Assembly (NCBI GenBank): GCA_026314275.1
Contig: CP111109.1
Coordinates: 2,294,001-2,358,000, forward strand
Origin: JAGOEY01 sp017997515
Lineage (GTDB): Bacteria; Pseudomonadota; Gammaproteobacteria; Burkholderiales; Burkholderiaceae_C
DNA: 64,000 bases
Direction of reading: 5' to 3'
Both the position numbers and the translations under genes were made by a program. Position 1 is the stretch's first letter; each line of letters starts with the position of its first letter. Below the pieces are notes generated by a model, which searched no databases, was not told the origin of the DNA, and was given only the letters and a program-made list of their open reading frames with translations. Of the stretch, positions 18,736 through 28,337 are shown piece by piece.

Positions 18736-19698
18736 TCAGTCGTTGCGGCGGCGGGCGGGCGCACGCGGGGTGGGGGATGCGTCGTAGGCGTCCACAATCC
18801 GGGCGACCAGGGGGTGCCGCACCACGTCGGCGCTGGTGAAGCGGGTTAATGCGATGCCCTTGACACGTTTGAGCACACGTTCGGCATCAATCAGTCCACT
18901 CAGTGTTTCTTTGGGCAGGTCGATCTGGCTCGGGTCGCCCGTCACCACCGCCTTGGCGCCAAAGCCGATACGTGTGAGGAACATCTTCATCTGCTCCGGC
19001 GTGGTGTTCTGGGCCTCGTCCAGAATCACAAACGCGTTGCTCAGCGTGCGCCCGCGCATGAAGGCCAGCGGGGCCACCTCCAGCATGTTGCGCTCGAATG
19101 CCTTTTGCACCTTCTCGAACCCCATCAGGTCGTACAACGCGTCGTACAAGGGGCGCAGGTACGGGTCCACCTTCTGGTTCAGGTCACCGGGCAGGTAGCC
19201 CAGTTTTTCTCCCGCTTCGACTGCGGGGCGGGTCAGCACGATGCGCTGCACGGCGCTGCGCTCCAGCGCATCCACAGCGCTGGCCACGGCCAGGTAGGTC
19301 TTGCCCGTGCCTGCGGGGCCAATGCCAAAGGTGATGTCGTGGCTGGCGATGTTGTCGAGGTACAGCGCCTGGGTGGGGGTGCGGGCGCGCAGGTCGGTGC
19401 GGCGGGTGGTCAGCACCATGGAGCCGTCTTCGGACTGGGCCATGGCCGCATCACCCGCCAGCATCAGTTGTACGGTCTCCGGCGCGATGGGGCGCTGGGC
19501 CATCTCGTACAAAGCCTGCAGCAGCTCCAGCGCCTGTGTGGCTTTGGCCTTGGGGCCGTCAATCTTGAACTGCTCGTGCCGGTGCGCAATGTTCACCTCC
19601 AGCGCCAGCTCGATGGTGCGCAAGTGCTCATCCATCGGCCCACACAGGTGGCCCATGCGCAGGTTGTTGGGGGGCGAAAAGGTGTGGCGGAGGATCAA
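18736..19698 (-). CDS. PhoH-like ATPase (ybeZ type)
   Basis: A PhoH-family P-loop ATPase of 320 residues, typically co-operating with YbeY in rRNA processing. It has Walker A (GPAGTGKTYLA) near residue 127, Walker B (VILDEAQN), and GDPSQIDLP. A TTG at 19698 is proposed as the start because it begins the conserved N-terminus (ILRHTFSPPNN). The open frame continues upstream through an R2 repeat with no homology, and ATG codons lie further in (MGHLCG). It is followed by ybeY with a 9-bp gap, the usual phoH-ybeY order. Confidence 0.85.
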   Translation of the reverse strand: MILRHTFSPPNNLRMGHLCGPMDEHLRTIELALEVNIAHRHEQFKIDGPKAKATQALELLQALYEMAQRPIAPETVQLMLAGDAAMAQSEDGSMVLTTRRTDLRARTPTQALYLDNIASHDITFGIGPAGTGKTYLAVASAVDALERSAVQRIVLTRPAVEAGEKLGYLPGDLNQKVDPYLRPLYDALYDLMGFEKVQKAFERNMLEVAPLAFMRGRTLSNAFVILDEAQNTTPEQMKMFLTRIGFGAKAVVTGDPSQIDLPKETLSGLIDAERVLKRVKGIALTRFTSADVVRHPLVARIVDAYDASPTPRAPARRRND

Positions 19699-19721
19699 GC
19701 TGATAATTCCAAAGGAAACTG

Positions 19722-19825
19722 CACACCCCCAAGGCTTGCGCACTGCGTGTCGCTGCGCCTTCCCCCTTGCTGGGGGCGATACCAGCAGCCCGGCAAAGCC
19801 GGTTCTGCGGTATCTCTTGAAGGGC
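19722..19825. repeat. R2 dispersed GC-rich repeat copy
   Basis: CACACCCCCAAGGCTTGCG, then CCCCCTTGCTGGGGG, then CCCGGCAAAGCCGG lie between the divergent phoH and ruvA genes. This is the same order of parts as the copy at 23248. Confidence 0.65.
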
Positions 19826-19887
19826 GCACACAGCACCGGCCGGGGTTTGGCAGTTGCAATCAATCAATAAAACATGCGAAGGCACCC

Positions 19888-20460
19888 ATGATAGGCAAAT
19901 TAACTGGAATGCTCAGCGAGAAGAACCCACCAGAAGTCCTGGTGGACTGCAACGGGGTGGGTTACGAGGTGCATGTGCCTATGAGCACTTTCTACAACCT
20001 GCCCGTGCTGGGCGAAAAAATCACCCTGCTGACCCACTTTGTGGTGCGTGAGGACGCGCAGCTGCTCTATGGCTTTGGGACGGCAATGGAACGTGATGCT
20101 TTTCGCCAACTTATCAAGGTGTCCGGCGTCGGGCCGCGTATGGCGCTGGCGGTGTTGTCCGGCATGGGCGTGGCTGAGCTGGCGCAGGCCATCACGCTGC
20201 AGGAAGTGGCCCGGCTGGTGAAAGTACCCGGTATCGGCAAAAAAACAGCCGAGCGTTTGCTGCTGGAACTCAAAGGCAAATTCGGCGCCGACATCGGTGC
20301 ACGCGCCAGTGTGGGCAGCGACAGCCAGGTGGACATCCTGCAGGCGCTGATGGCACTGGGCTACAGCGACAAGGAGGCCGCAGCGGCTCTCAAGGCCTTG
20401 CCTGCAGAGGTGGGGGTAAGTGAGGGGATCAAGCTGGCGTTGAAGGCCTTGGCGCGGTAG
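19888..20460 (+). CDS. ruvA: Holliday junction branch-migration protein RuvA
   Basis: A 190-residue protein, the usual RuvA size. It has the N-terminal OB-fold (MIGKLTGMLSEK), two helix-hairpin-helix motifs (SGVGPRMALAVLSG and VPGIGKKTAERLLLELK) and a C-terminal three-helix domain that contacts RuvB (QALMALGYSDKEAAAAL). RuvA tetramers hold the four-way junction and load RuvB. ruvB lies 1.7 kb downstream, separated by a protease gene; no ruvC is in the window. Confidence 0.95.
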   Translation: MIGKLTGMLSEKNPPEVLVDCNGVGYEVHVPMSTFYNLPVLGEKITLLTHFVVREDAQLLYGFGTAMERDAFRQLIKVSGVGPRMALAVLSGMGVAELAQAITLQEVARLVKVPGIGKKTAERLLLELKGKFGADIGARASVGSDSQVDILQALMALGYSDKEAAAALKALPAEVGVSEGIKLALKALAR

Positions 20461-20540
20461 CAAAAAGTAGCACGCGCGCAGCTGGGATGGGGCATTCTGT
20501 GGTGCACCCGGCTTTGGGTCTGTCAGTCAAAGGGTGTTCC

Positions 20541-22097
20541 ATGTCTCGAATCCTCATTTCCGTGAAAACGCTCCGGCCATGGCTGGCAGGTGCCAGTACT
20601 GCCGTGGTACTGGTCGGGTGTGGAGGGGGCTCCGGTGACGGTGAAGTGCCCACGCAGCAGACAACGCCTCCAGTGGCTTGTACAGCGTCCCCCAATGCTG
20701 TGGTTTCGTCGGAGACCTATGTGCCTGTGCGGGCGGCCGCGCTCTTTGCTCTCCAGTCAACCAAGCCCATGCCACGCAGGGTGGCCAGCCCGCGCACGTT
20801 AAGCCTGCCGGCGCTGGTCGAAACCCGGAGTGCCCAGGCCCTGCCCAACGGCGTGCGGCAAATCGGTGTGGCACGCAGTGTGGCCCCGACACAGACGGTG
20901 AAGGCCACCACATCGGTGCTGCAGTGGCAGCCGGCGGACGGGGGCGGCACAGTGGCTGCGCTGCGGTTCCAGTCCGCAGAAGCCCGGGGCATCCGTTTGG
21001 GCCTGTTGGTGGAGGCACTGCCCGCAGGGGCCACGTTGCGTGTGTATGCCCAGAACAGCAGTGCGGCCGCCGAAGTGGCTGGCAGCACGGTGCTGGCCAC
21101 CCTCCAGCGCAACCAGGACGCGGGGGAAACGGGGTCGGCGGCACACACCTACTGGATGCCCGGGGTGGACAGTGACGAGGTGACCTTGGAGGTGCTGCTG
21201 CCTGCGGGTACCGCGCCTGCGGACGTGCGTGTGGCCGTGCCGAGTTTGTCGCATCTGGTGGAGTCGGTTCGTGCCGATGAAGGGGCCAACCTGCTGAAAG
21301 TGGGGGAGTCTGGAGCCTGCCAAGTGGATGTGACCTGCAGCGCGACCTATAGCGCTGAAAGTAATGCCGTGGCCAAAATGGTTTTTGTCGATGCGGGGCG
21401 CAGCTACCTGTGCACCGGCACCCTCATGAACGATGCGACCTCCAGTGGTACGCCTTATTTCCTGAGCGCCAACCACTGTATTGCTTCACAAACCGTCGCC
21501 TCGACCCTCACCACCCATTGGTTTTACCGGGCATCCGCGTGTAACAGCAACACCTTGAGTCCCCAGGCGAGGGTGCTGAACGGAGGTGCCACACTGTTGT
21601 ACGCCAGTGCACTGACCGATACCGCCTTCATGCGCTTGAATGCCGCACCTCCCGCCGGTGTGGCCTATGCGGGCTGGAGTGCCAGCCTGCCGACGGTGGG
21701 TGGGGCGGCAGCGGGCGTGCACCAGCCGCGTGGGGATCTGCAAAAACTCAGCCAGGGTGCGCTGCAGGGCTTTCAGCGTTGCACCCCCACCGCGTCGGGT
21801 GACTATGCGTGCCAGAGTGCTGCCGCAGACGCGGCCCAGCATGTAGCGGTGGGGTGGACCAGTGGGGCCACCGAGGCGGGTAGCAGTGGCTCGGGTCTTT
21901 TCCAGACGCGCAACGGCGGGCGTTACCTGGTGGGCCAACTGACCGGCGGAACCTCCAGCTGCACCATGGGCACGGGGGTGGACTATTACGGTCGGTTTGA
22001 TGTGGCCTACGCCGCTGCGCTGGGCCAGTGGCTGGGGGCGACACCTGCCACTGGCACCTGCCCTGCTACGGCGGTTGCTGCGCGCACGCCGGGGTGA
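20541..22097 (+). CDS. Secreted trypsin-like serine protease, lipoprotein
   Basis: A 518-residue protein starting at ATG 20541. The N-terminus is a lipoprotein signal with lipobox LVGC (Cys27), followed by a Gly-rich linker. The C-terminal half carries a chymotrypsin/lysyl-endopeptidase-like triad: His312 in SANHCIAS, Asp360 in DTAFMRL and Ser449 in GSSGSGLF. Several cysteines suggest disulfides, consistent with export. About 230 residues between signal and protease have no recognised domain (beta-rich). It lies between ruvA and ruvB, an unusual place. The substrate is unknown. Confidence 0.78.
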   Translation: MSRILISVKTLRPWLAGASTAVVLVGCGGGSGDGEVPTQQTTPPVACTASPNAVVSSETYVPVRAAALFALQSTKPMPRRVASPRTLSLPALVETRSAQALPNGVRQIGVARSVAPTQTVKATTSVLQWQPADGGGTVAALRFQSAEARGIRLGLLVEALPAGATLRVYAQNSSAAAEVAGSTVLATLQRNQDAGETGSAAHTYWMPGVDSDEVTLEVLLPAGTAPADVRVAVPSLSHLVESVRADEGANLLKVGESGACQVDVTCSATYSAESNAVAKMVFVDAGRSYLCTGTLMNDATSSGTPYFLSANHCIASQTVASTLTTHWFYRASACNSNTLSPQARVLNGGATLLYASALTDTAFMRLNAAPPAGVAYAGWSASLPTVGGAAAGVHQPRGDLQKLSQGALQGFQRCTPTASGDYACQSAAADAAQHVAVGWTSGATEAGSSGSGLFQTRNGGRYLVGQLTGGTSSCTMGTGVDYYGRFDVAYAAALGQWLGATPATGTCPATAVAARTPG

Positions 22098-22135
22098 ACG
22101 TTGTGGCCGTCGTGGCGTAGTAGCATTCAGTCCAC

Positions 22136-23197
22136 ATGAGCATCCAGACCGACGACTTCGCCCCCGCGCCCACCAAACGCGTCATCTCCGCCGCCCCTGC
22201 GTCCCCGCAGGAGGAGGCGATCGAGCGCGCCCTGCGTCCCAAGCTGTTGCAGGAATACGTGGGCCAGGCCAAGGTGCGCGAGCAGCTGGAAATCTTTATT
22301 GGTGCGGCCCGCAAACGTGAAGAGGCACTGGACCATGTGCTGCTGTTTGGCCCGCCCGGGCTGGGCAAAACCACGCTGAGCCACATCATTGCCGCCGAGC
22401 TGGGCGTGAACCTGCGCCAGACCAGCGGCCCGGTGCTGGAGAAACCAAAAGACCTGGCGGCGCTGCTGACCAACCTCGAAAAAAACGATGTGTTGTTCAT
22501 TGACGAGATCCACCGCCTGAGCCCGGTGGTCGAAGAGATTTTGTACCCCGCGCTGGAGGACTACCAGATCGACATCATGATCGGTGAAGGCCCGGCGGCG
22601 CGCAGCATCAAGCTCGACCTGCAGCCCTTCACACTGGTGGGAGCCACCACCCGCGCGGGCATGTTGACCAACCCGCTGCGAGACCGTTTTGGCATCGTCT
22701 CGCGGCTCGAGTTCTACACCTCGGAAGAGCTGGCGCGTATTGTCAAACGCAGCGCCGGCCTGCTGAATGTTCCCACCGATGACGACGGTGGTTTTGAGAT
22801 TGCCCGCCGTTCACGCGGCACTCCGCGTATCGCCAACCGGCTGCTGCGCCGGGTGCGCGACTATGCCGACGTCAAAGGCACGGGCCGTATCACCGCCGAC
22901 ATTGCCAACCGCGCGCTGGCCATGCTCGACGTGGACCCGCAAGGTTTTGACGTGATGGACCGCAAACTGCTGGAAGCCGTGATCCACCGCTTCGACGGTG
23001 GCCCCGTTGGGCTGGACAACATCGCGGCCAGTATCGGAGAAGAGTCCGGCACCATCGAAGACGTGATTGAGCCCTACCTGATCCAGCAAGGCTTTTTGCA
23101 GCGCACCCCCCGCGGACGTATCGCCACACTGGCCGCTTACAGGCACCTCGGTGTGATGCCTCCCAGCCGGGACGGCGGCCTGTTCGAAAGCGCTTAA
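22136..23197 (+). CDS. ruvB: Holliday junction DNA helicase RuvB
   Basis: A 353-residue AAA+ motor that drives branch migration with RuvA. It has Walker A (GPPGLGKTTLS) near residue 68, Walker B (FIDEIHRL), sensor 1 (GATTRAG), the arginine finger region (LRDRFG) and a C-terminal winged-helix domain (IGEESGTIEDVIEPYL). The length is near the family average. It starts 39 bp after the protease gene, so it may be co-transcribed with it. Confidence 0.96.
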   Translation: MSIQTDDFAPAPTKRVISAAPASPQEEAIERALRPKLLQEYVGQAKVREQLEIFIGAARKREEALDHVLLFGPPGLGKTTLSHIIAAELGVNLRQTSGPVLEKPKDLAALLTNLEKNDVLFIDEIHRLSPVVEEILYPALEDYQIDIMIGEGPAARSIKLDLQPFTLVGATTRAGMLTNPLRDRFGIVSRLEFYTSEELARIVKRSAGLLNVPTDDDGGFEIARRSRGTPRIANRLLRRVRDYADVKGTGRITADIANRALAMLDVDPQGFDVMDRKLLEAVIHRFDGGPVGLDNIAASIGEESGTIEDVIEPYLIQQGFLQRTPRGRIATLAAYRHLGVMPPSRDGGLFESA

Positions 23198-23247
23198 TCC
23201 GTGTTCACCGGATTTACAGTCCGCGCGCGTAGCAAAGGCATGGACTT

Positions 23248-23347
23248 TTCCAGCAAACACCGTCGAACCGGCTCCGCCGGGCGACTGGTGTTGCCCCCTG
23301 CAAGGGGGAAGGAGTAGCGGAACGAAGTCCGCGAAGCCTGGGGGTGT
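23248..23347. repeat. R2 dispersed GC-rich repeat copy
   Basis: Lies between the convergent ruvB and ppk2 genes. Parts in order are TTTTCCAGCAAACACCGTCG, CGGCTCCGCCGGGCGACTGG, CCCCCTGCAAGGGGG and GCGAAGCCTGGGGGTGTT. It is the longest copy in the window. Confidence 0.7.
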
Positions 23348-24265
23348 TCAATAGACTTCCGGTACGTACATCTCGGCCGGAACCGGGTGGCGCAGGTAAT
23401 CCGCATGGCGTACCCGTTCGGGCAGATCAATGGCGGGGTGGTCCACCTCGTGGTACGGCATCTGGGCCAGCAGGTGGCTGATGCAGTTGAGACGGGCCTT
23501 CTTCTTGTCCACCGCCTGCACCACCCACCAGGGCGCTTCAGCCGTGTGGGTGCGCTCGATCATGGTTTCCTTGGCCTTGGTGTACTCCTCCCACAGGCGG
23601 CGCGACTCCAGATCCATGGGGCTCAGCTTCCATTGTTTCAGCGGGTCGTGGATACGGCCCAGAAAACGCAAGTGCTGCTCTTCGTCGGTGATGGAGAACC
23701 AGTATTTGATGAGCCGGATGCCCGAGCGCATCAGCATTTTTTCGAATTCGGGCACGGTGCGGAAGAACTCTTCGTACTCCGCCTCATTGCAAAAGCCCAT
23801 CACCCGCTCCACCCCGGCGCGGTTGTACCAGCTGCGGTCGAACAGCACGATCTCACCCGCTGCGGGCAGGTGCGAGACGTAACGCTGGAAGTACCACTGC
23901 GTACGCTCCCGGTCGTTTGGCGCGGGCAGTGCGGCCACGCGGCAGACGCGGGGGTTGAGGCGCTGGGTGATCCGTTTGATGACGCCGCCTTTGCCTGCTG
24001 CGTCGCGGCCTTCAAACAGAATGACCACCTTTTGCCCGGTGCGTGCCACCCAGTCCTGCAGCTTGACCAGCTCCCCCTGCAGGCGGAACAGCTCGCGGAA
24101 GTACGCTTGGCGCGCCTGCTTGTCTGCCTGGCTGCTGTGGCCTTCACCCGAAAAATGCCGGTCGTCGATTTCCAGCTCCAGCTCCTCGTCGTAGCTGTCA
24201 ATCAGGTCGCGCTCGAAGCGCTGCATCAGGTCGTCGTTGTGGTTGGAGAGGCTGCTGAGGTTCAT
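23348..24265 (-). CDS. ppk2: Polyphosphate kinase 2
   Basis: A 305-residue PPK2-family enzyme that transfers phosphate between polyphosphate and nucleoside phosphates. It has Walker A (EGRDAAGKGG), the lid-region RTQWYFQRY, Walker B (LFDRSWYNRAGVE), and the conserved KYWFSITDEEQ and WWVVQA stretches. The single-domain length places it with class I-type PPK2 (NDP phosphorylating), although class cannot be fixed by eye. ATG 24265 is used; a TTG lies five codons upstream. It is divergent from zntB. Confidence 0.9.
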   Translation of the reverse strand: MNLSSLSNHNDDLMQRFERDLIDSYDEELELEIDDRHFSGEGHSSQADKQARQAYFRELFRLQGELVKLQDWVARTGQKVVILFEGRDAAGKGGVIKRITQRLNPRVCRVAALPAPNDRERTQWYFQRYVSHLPAAGEIVLFDRSWYNRAGVERVMGFCNEAEYEEFFRTVPEFEKMLMRSGIRLIKYWFSITDEEQHLRFLGRIHDPLKQWKLSPMDLESRRLWEEYTKAKETMIERTHTAEAPWWVVQAVDKKKARLNCISHLLAQMPYHEVDHPAIDLPERVRHADYLRHPVPAEMYVPEVY

Positions 24266-24439
24266 GGCCGTGGCACACAAGGTGGAAATAGGCGACAGCT
24301 TGCCCTGTGTGTATGACGGTTACATGACAAGTCTGGTTTTGCCACTTTGCCGTCATGAACCTGACATGTTGGCAGCGCACGATGGAAGGTTGGAATGCGA
24401 TGGCTTTGACCGCCGCAAGTGCCTGCCCACTTTCTTCTG

Positions 24440-25501
24440 ATGCCTGCTGTGCCCAAAAACCTGATGCCGCCCATTGACCTGACCTCGGGATACGGGGCCG
24501 AGGAATGTGGGCTGGTGTGTGGTTACCTGTTTGCACCCGACACACAGGCCCAGCCCATCGACTCCACACAGGCCGTGCAATGGCTGGCCGCGTTACATGC
24601 GACGGAGTCTGCGGCACAGGACAAGGGCCCGGCAAGCTTTGTATGGCTGCATTTCAACCTGGCCCATGCATCGGCGGAGCGTTGGCTGGCGCGCCACGCG
24701 GGCCTGTCGGACACGTTTTTCGAGACGCTGAAAGACGGCCTGCACTCCACCCGCATCGAACGTGCGGACCAGTCCCTCATCGCCGTTATCAATGACGTGC
24801 ATTTTGATTTTGCGTTCGAGCCCTCGGACATTTCCACGCTCTGGATCAGTGTGGACCAGCGGGTGGTGGTTACCGCGCGGCAGCAGCCCCTGCGTGCCAT
24901 CGACCAGCTTCGGATTGCCGTCAAACGGGGGGAGGTGTTGCGTTCGAGCGCCACGCTGCTGGAGCACCTGATGCGTGCACAGGCCGATGTGCTGGTGGAA
25001 ATTGTGCGCGGTGTGACCCGGCGTGTGGACCAGACCGAAGACGAATTACTCGCGGCCAAGCTGGACCACAAGCGCGCCCGGCTGGGCGAACTGCGCCGCC
25101 TGCTGGTGCGTTTGCAGCGTTTGCTTGCGCCCGAGCCTGCGGCGCTGTTCCGCCTGCTGCAGCACCCGCCGGCCTGGATGGCACCGGACGATGTGGAAGA
25201 GCTGCGCCAGTCCACCGAGGAATTTTCGGTGGTGCTGCACGACATGTCGTCGCTGCAGGAGCGTATCAAGCTGCTGCAGGAAGAAATTGCCGCCGGGGTG
25301 AACGAAGACAACGCCAAAAGCCTGTTTGTGCTGACGGTGGTGACCGTGCTGGCCTTGCCCATCAACATTCTGGCGGGCCTGTTTGGCATGAACCTGGGTG
25401 GTGTTCCGCTGGCCGACAACCCGCACGGGTTCTGGATTGTGGTGGCCATTGTGGTCACCTTCACGGCCGTGGCGGGCTGGCTGGCCTGGCGCAAAAAGTA
25501 G
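24440..25501 (+). CDS. zntB: CorA-family zinc transporter ZntB-like
   Basis: A 353-residue 2-TM-GxN metal ion transporter. A long cytoplasmic N-terminal domain with coiled-coil helices (about residues 150-290) leads to two C-terminal transmembrane segments enclosing the pore signature GMN (LFGMNLGG, near residue 317). It ends in basic residues (WRKK). The overall form, with FVWLHFNL and an N-terminal LTSGYG stretch, is closer to ZntB than to magnesium CorA. It sits in the inner membrane as a pentamer by family knowledge. Confidence 0.85.
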   Translation: MPAVPKNLMPPIDLTSGYGAEECGLVCGYLFAPDTQAQPIDSTQAVQWLAALHATESAAQDKGPASFVWLHFNLAHASAERWLARHAGLSDTFFETLKDGLHSTRIERADQSLIAVINDVHFDFAFEPSDISTLWISVDQRVVVTARQQPLRAIDQLRIAVKRGEVLRSSATLLEHLMRAQADVLVEIVRGVTRRVDQTEDELLAAKLDHKRARLGELRRLLVRLQRLLAPEPAALFRLLQHPPAWMAPDDVEELRQSTEEFSVVLHDMSSLQERIKLLQEEIAAGVNEDNAKSLFVLTVVTVLALPINILAGLFGMNLGGVPLADNPHGFWIVVAIVVTFTAVAGWLAWRKK

Positions 25502-25579
25502 AAAAAAACCGGGTTTTGGAAACCGGGGCCGACTCTGTGGCCTAATTACGGGTTGAGCAACTTTTAACCGGAGCCCGTT

Positions 25580-25744
25580 ATGGCCAAGAAAATCAGGACA
25601 GAAAGCGACATCTGCGCACCCAAGCCTATCCCTGCACCAGGCTACACCACCACGGCGGGCCGCGGTCAGAAGCGCAGCCTGGAACGTGGCACCGCCACCC
25701 GCAGCAAGAAGAACCCAGGCAAGCGCTGCCGCAAGGGCGGCTGA
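25580..25744 (+). CDS. Small highly basic protein, unknown function
   Basis: A 54-residue frame with GGAG upstream at about 25570. The protein is strongly basic: MAKKIRTESD at the N-terminus, a Pro-rich middle (KPIPAPGYTT), and an Arg/Lys-rich tail ending KKNPGKRCRKGG. There is no signal peptide or membrane segment. It stands alone between zntB and two strong hairpins, so it is probably a monocistronic, well-terminated transcript. The composition suggests binding to nucleic acid or ribosomes; that is inference. Confidence 0.65.
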   Translation: MAKKIRTESDICAPKPIPAPGYTTTAGRGQKRSLERGTATRSKKNPGKRCRKGG

Positions 25745-25751
25745 TGCCGTA

Positions 25752-25779
25752 GTTAACCCGCCGTAAACGGCGGGTTAAC
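25752..25779 (+). terminator. Strong hairpin after small basic gene
   Basis: A perfect 12-bp stem GTTAACCCGCCG with a TAAA loop begins 7 bp after the stop codon. It is followed by CAAAAAGGG, not by a T tract, so it may stabilise the mRNA 3' end as well as terminate. Confidence 0.75.
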
Positions 25780-25780
25780 C

Positions 25781-25817
25781 AAAAAGGGCCTTACGCCATG
25801 CGTACGGCCCTTTTTTT
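25781..25817 (+). terminator. Rho-independent terminator
   Basis: Stem GGGCCTTACGC / GCGTACGGCCC with one mismatch, followed by seven T. It is directly in tandem with the hairpin at 25752. A-tract on the other side could also allow reverse-strand termination. Confidence 0.85.
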
Positions 25818-25947
25818 GTGGGTGCAGTGGGTTGTGCCTTTGATGTTTTTTTGCCTGTCTTTTGGGTGTATCTGGAAAACCCCCAGATACATCGGCGTGC
25901 CGTGTGAATAAATACACGCTTTGTGCCAGTCCAAAACAGGAGTCATG

Positions 25948-28138
25948 ATGACAACGAAGCTGCAACAGAAAAAAAGTGTTGGCGATAGCCACCACGGCGC
26001 TTGTCGGTGTGGTGGTTGCGGGGTGTGGTGGGGGCGGCAATGATGCGTCCAACGACCTGCCCACAGGCATCAAACAGCTGGGCACCACGGTGTACCCGGC
26101 AATTGCTGTTGGCACCGGGGCCACGGCTGCCACGCAGGACTTGCTCACGGCGGGTATGGGCCGCACCGGGCTGGGGGCTGCCGCCGCACCGGCGTATGCC
26201 GACCCACTGAACCCCACCGCGCTGGAACTGCGCCGCAACGCCATTTTCTCCAACTACCGCGGCATTCTCGACCCCAGTGCAAATGGCGGCTACGGCCGCC
26301 TGTATGGCCCCAACATCACTGCTGCTGGGGTGGTCACGGCCAACGAAGGGCTGATCCCAGGGCGTGAAAGTATCGCCGTGCTGGACGACAGCACCGGCCG
26401 CAAGCAGGTGGTGATTGCAGTCCAGGTGCCAGACAGCTTTGACAAGACCAAACCCTGCGTTGTGGTGGGGCCCTCGTCCGGTTCGCGCGGCGTGTATGGT
26501 GCCGTGGGCACGGCCAGTGAATGGGGCCTGAAGAATGGCTGTGCCGTAGCCCTGACCGATACCGGCAAAGGGATTGGTCTGTACGACATGACCGACGACA
26601 CGGTCAACCGCATCGATGGGGTCCGTGCCACCCGTGCCGCTGCCGGGGCGCTGAACTTCTTCGCCGCCAACGTCACCGACGCCGCCCGCTCCGCCTACAA
26701 CACGTTGTTTCCGAACCGGCTGGCGCTCAAGCACATGCATTCGCAGCAGAACCCCGAAAAGGACTGGGGCAACGACACCCTGGCCGCCACACGGTACGCC
26801 ATGTACGTGCTGAACAGCCGCTACAGTACGCTCGAAGTGCCCGTCCCCTTTACGTCTTTCAACACCATCGTGATTGCCGCGTCGGCCTCCAACGGTGGTA
26901 CGGCCATTGTGCGTGCCGCCGAGCAGGACACCACCGGGCTGATCGACGGTGTGGTCGCGGCCGAGCCCAACGTGCAGCCGTCCACCTCCACAGGCTACGG
27001 CGTGCAGGTGGGTGGTGTGGCTGTGCCCAACCCGGGCCGCGCCATGGTGGACTACACCACCTACGGCAACATCTACCAGCCGTGCGCGGCGATGGCGACG
27101 AGCGCCACGATGGCCGAGACGTCCATCTACAACTACATGACCCTGACGGCCATGAACGCCCGCGCCATCGAGCGCTGCAACAGCCTGGCCGCCAAGGGCA
27201 TGGTCAGCGGCGTCGACACAGCCGCCCGTGCGCAGGACGCGCTGAACAAGCTGCGTGCCTATGGCTGGACGGCCGACAACGACACCATGCACAACGCCCA
27301 CTACGCGCTGGGGAACGGGCCCATCCTGGCGGCCATGTACCCGGTGAGTTACGGTCGTTTTGCGGTGACCGACAACGTCTGCAACACCAGCCTGGCCCAG
27401 GTGGACGCCACAGGTGCCCCGGTGCCCGTGACCCCGGCCACCAAGGCGCAGATTTTTGCAGTGGGCAACGGCACCTCGAACGGCACACCCGCTAACGTGG
27501 TTTACAACGACTCGGTGGGCGGTGCGCGCGGTTGGCAACTCGCCAAATCTCCCTCCACTGGCACGGCGGACTTCGGGCTCGACAACGCCCTGTGCCAGCG
27601 TGCGCTGGTTACCGGCACCGACCCAGTCACGGGCAGCGCACTCACCGCCACCACCACACCCACGCTTGCGCAAAGCACGGCGGTGCGGGCGGGCATGGCC
27701 GAAGTGCTGTTCAACGGCAATGTGCGCGCCAAACCTGTGATCATCGTGGCGGGCCGCAGCGACGCGCTGATCCCGGTGAACCATGCTGCACGCGCTTACG
27801 TGGCCTACAACCGGGTGACCGAGGGCGCATCAACCAGGCTGCGCTATGTGGAGGTGGTGAACGCCCAGCACTTCGACGCCTTCCTGACCTTCAGTGGTTT
27901 TGACAGCCGGTTTGTGCCGCTGCACCCCTACTTTGTGCAAGCCATGGACGCGATGTACGCCCACCTGAAAAACGGCACGGCCCTGCCCCCCAGCCAGGTG
28001 GTTCGAACCACGCCCCGTGGTGGCTTGCCAGGTGCTGCACCGGCCATTGCGGCCAGCAACGTGCCGCCTTTCAGCAGCACACCAGCTGCGGGCAACGTGA
28101 TCAGTTTTGCAGGGACATCCCTCAGTGTGCCGAACTAG
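25948..28138 (+). CDS. D-(-)-3-hydroxybutyrate oligomer hydrolase lipoprotein, with apparent 5' frameshift
   Basis: A protein of about 730 residues in the family that splits 3-hydroxybutyrate oligomers released from PHB. Typical features are a VVVGPSSGSRGVYGA stretch, the nucleophile region ASASNGGTA, a C-terminal GRSDALIPVNH and the NAQHFDAF His motif. ATG 25948 follows AGGAG and would encode MTTKLQQKK and a lipobox (VAGC). A run of seven A at 25969-25975 breaks the frame; six A would join them. Otherwise a GTG at 25976 without a ribosome site is the only start, giving a signal peptide without its basic N-region. It is probably an outer-membrane or periplasmic lipoprotein. Confidence 0.8.
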
Positions 28139-28189
28139 TGCTGCAACCCGAAAATAGCGAAACGCAATGAAAGTGGTATTGGCATCCCC

Positions 28190-28290
28190 AGGCCCAGGCG
28201 CAAACCGCAGCGAAGGTTTTGTGCCTGTGCAAGGGGGTGACGCCAGCGGCCTGGCAGAGCCAGTCGAGCGGTGTTGCTGGAAATGCGCTT
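28190..28290. repeat. R2-like repeat copy
   Basis: Degenerate R2 copy in the 279-bp gap after the hydrolase: GGCGCAAACCGCAGCG, GCAAGGGGGTGACGCCAGCG, then GGTGTTGCTGGAAA. No gene is seen in this gap. Confidence 0.5.
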
Positions 28291-28337
28291 TTTAACCCGC
28301 TGCGGTTTCGGGTGAGCGATGCATTTAGCTGGATGTC

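Noticed and set aside
19699..19863. Upstream extension of the PhoH frame
   Set aside because: It passes through an R2 repeat and has no family similarity. The conserved protein begins near the TTG at 19698.
25943..27784. 613-codon open frame opposite the 3HB-oligomer hydrolase
   Set aside because: Antisense shadow with Gly/His/Val-rich composition; the plus-strand frame has a lipoprotein signal and family motifs.
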